Assembly (NCBI RefSeq): GCF_005503445.1
Contig: NZ_SCOH01000031.1
Span: 1-64,000, forward strand
DNA length: 64,000 bases
Direction: 5' to 3'
DNA from: Chitinivorax sp. B
GTDB taxonomy: Bacteria > Pseudomonadota > Gammaproteobacteria > Burkholderiales > SCOH01
The notes beneath the pieces were generated by a model that was not told where the DNA came from, made no database searches, and was given only the letters and a program-made list of their open reading frames with translations. Both the position numbers and the translations under genes were made by a program. This document shows positions 63,345 to 64,000 of the stretch, piece after piece. The stretch's first letter is position 1, and each line of letters starts with the position of its first letter.

Positions 63345-64000
63345 ATGGATACCCTTTACCCAACAACTGCAGTACACACACCACGAGAACTGGAGCGGTT
63401 GGTCAATGGCGTGCCAACATCTGATGGCGCCGGTGTTAAATTATTGCGGGTATTGACGCAAGATTTGCAACGCCGGTTAGATCCGTTCCTGATGCTGGAC
63501 TATTTTCATTCAGATAATCCAGATGACTATCTGGCGGGCTTTCCCGATCATCCACATCGTGGATTTGAAACCGTGACGTATATGCTAGCCGGACAGATGC
63601 GGCATCGGGATAATGTCGGCAATGAAGGGCTACTGGCTGCAGGCGGTGTGCAATGGATGACAGCAGGGCGAGGCATTGTACATTCCGAACTACCTGAACA
63701 GGAAAATGGGCTGATGCAGGGGTTCCAACTTTGGCTGAATCTGCCCGCCAAGGACAAAATGACCACGCCAGGCTATCGTGATATCGCCGCAGAGCAGATT
63801 CCGGAGGTAACCCGTGCAGACAACGTACACATCAAGATCATTGCTGGTGAGAGCCATGGTGTTGCCGGCGCTGTGATCAAGGCGGACACAGCCCCATTGT
63901 ATCTGGATGTATCAATGCCAGCAGGCCAAGTGTTTGAGCAGCCACTACCGTCCACACATAACGCCTTTGTCTATGTCTACCGGGGAGCCATCAACATTGG
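63345..64000 (+). CDS. Pirin family protein, 5' part (runs off the window)
   Basis: The first 218 codons of a pirin-family cupin protein. The two cupin signatures are present: PDHPHRGFETVTYMLAGQMRHRDN, with metal-binding His residues, and GGVQWMTAGRGIVHSELP with a later His/Glu pattern. Pirins are cupin proteins with quercetinase or redox-sensor activity; here the activity is not known. GGAAAGG 7 nt upstream fixes the ATG at 63345 (GTG 63342 is less likely). The 3' end lies outside the window. Confidence 0.93.
   Translation, partial: MDTLYPTTAVHTPRELERLVNGVPTSDGAGVKLLRVLTQDLQRRLDPFLMLDYFHSDNPDDYLAGFPDHPHRGFETVTYMLAGQMRHRDNVGNEGLLAAGGVQWMTAGRGIVHSELPEQENGLMQGFQLWLNLPAKDKMTTPGYRDIAAEQIPEVTRADNVHIKIIAGESHGVAGAVIKADTAPLYLDVSMPAGQVFEQPLPSTHNAFVYVYRGAINI

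Noticed and set aside
1-64000. CRISPR arrays, rRNA genes and prophage
   Set aside because: No regularly spaced repeats, no rRNA sequence and no phage structural genes were seen.

Overview
The window is about 64 kb of a Gram-negative chromosome of roughly 50% GC. The gene content fits a betaproteobacterium close to the Neisseriales (Chromobacteriaceae or Chitinibacteraceae type). Supporting signs are the xseB-ispA-dxs-folE2 block, DUF3579 and DUF2788 proteins, a YajQ protein beside a retropepsin-like protease, a dnaX-ybaB-recR block, an outer-membrane/PEP-CTERM style secretome, and an inferred poly-C tract. Genus is an inference from gene content; no 16S rRNA gene is present.

Layout. 1-3.1 kb: an M13 peptidase after about 1 kb without a convincing gene. 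4-7.9 kb: a small accessory cluster of a PvcB-like Fe(II)/2-oxoglutarate oxygenase, an FAD monooxygenase and a phenolic acid decarboxylase, with a convergent LysR gene; a degenerate 27-bp direct repeat lies on both sides. 8-10.7 kb: an AT-rich tract holding one methyltransferase. 10.7-12.9 kb: a divergent MFS transporter/LysR pair of the YnfM/YnfL type. 13.1-14.5 kb: two tandem beta-carbonic anhydrases. 14.6-18 kb: prfB (with its +1 frameshift site), an Ivy-type lysozyme inhibitor and lysS. 18.1-18.7 kb: a scar where an IS5-type and an IS3-type remnant meet. 19.4-30.2 kb: an envelope/secretome region with a beta-barrel-like protein, a metzincin lipoprotein, a beta-propeller phytase, a PEP-CTERM protein and two tandem copies of a two-gene module (small secreted protein plus PA-domain HEXXH peptidase). 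30.4-36.8 kb: dctA, a TPR protein, a DNA glycosylase, pmbA, darP/yjgA, mog and an esterase. 36.9-40.7 kb: two large paralogous proteins with a PilZ-like C-terminal motif and a SpoIIAA/STAS-like protein. 40.8-42.9 kb: an EamA permease and a Rieske oxygenase. 43.3-47.2 kb: xseB-ispA-dxs-folE2 (isoprenoid and folate precursors). 47.3-53.2 kb: a minus-strand run with a retropepsin, yajQ, a DUF2799 lipoprotein, ppnP, DUF2788, argG, two small isomerase/VOC genes and argF. 53.7-57.4 kb: two tandem TPR-GGDEF diguanylate cyclases. 57.8-62.5 kb: a DUF3579 gene, a ParA-like ATPase, recR, a SnoaL-like gene, ybaB, dnaX and tRNA-Ser(GGA). The right edge has a truncated PAAR/Rhs N-terminus and the 5' part of a pirin gene.

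How the genes work together. ArgF and ArgG catalyse successive arginine steps. IspA and Dxs belong to isoprenoid synthesis. RecR, YbaB and DnaX are a conserved replication/repair block. The GGDEF pair, YajQ and the PilZ-like pair point to c-di-GMP signalling. The two parts most likely to hold undescribed biology are the duplicated small-protein/PA-peptidase module at 25.2-30.2 kb and the PvcB-like/FAD monooxygenase/decarboxylase cluster at 4-6.9 kb, which lacks the isonitrile synthase (PvcA/IsnA) that usually accompanies a PvcB enzyme.
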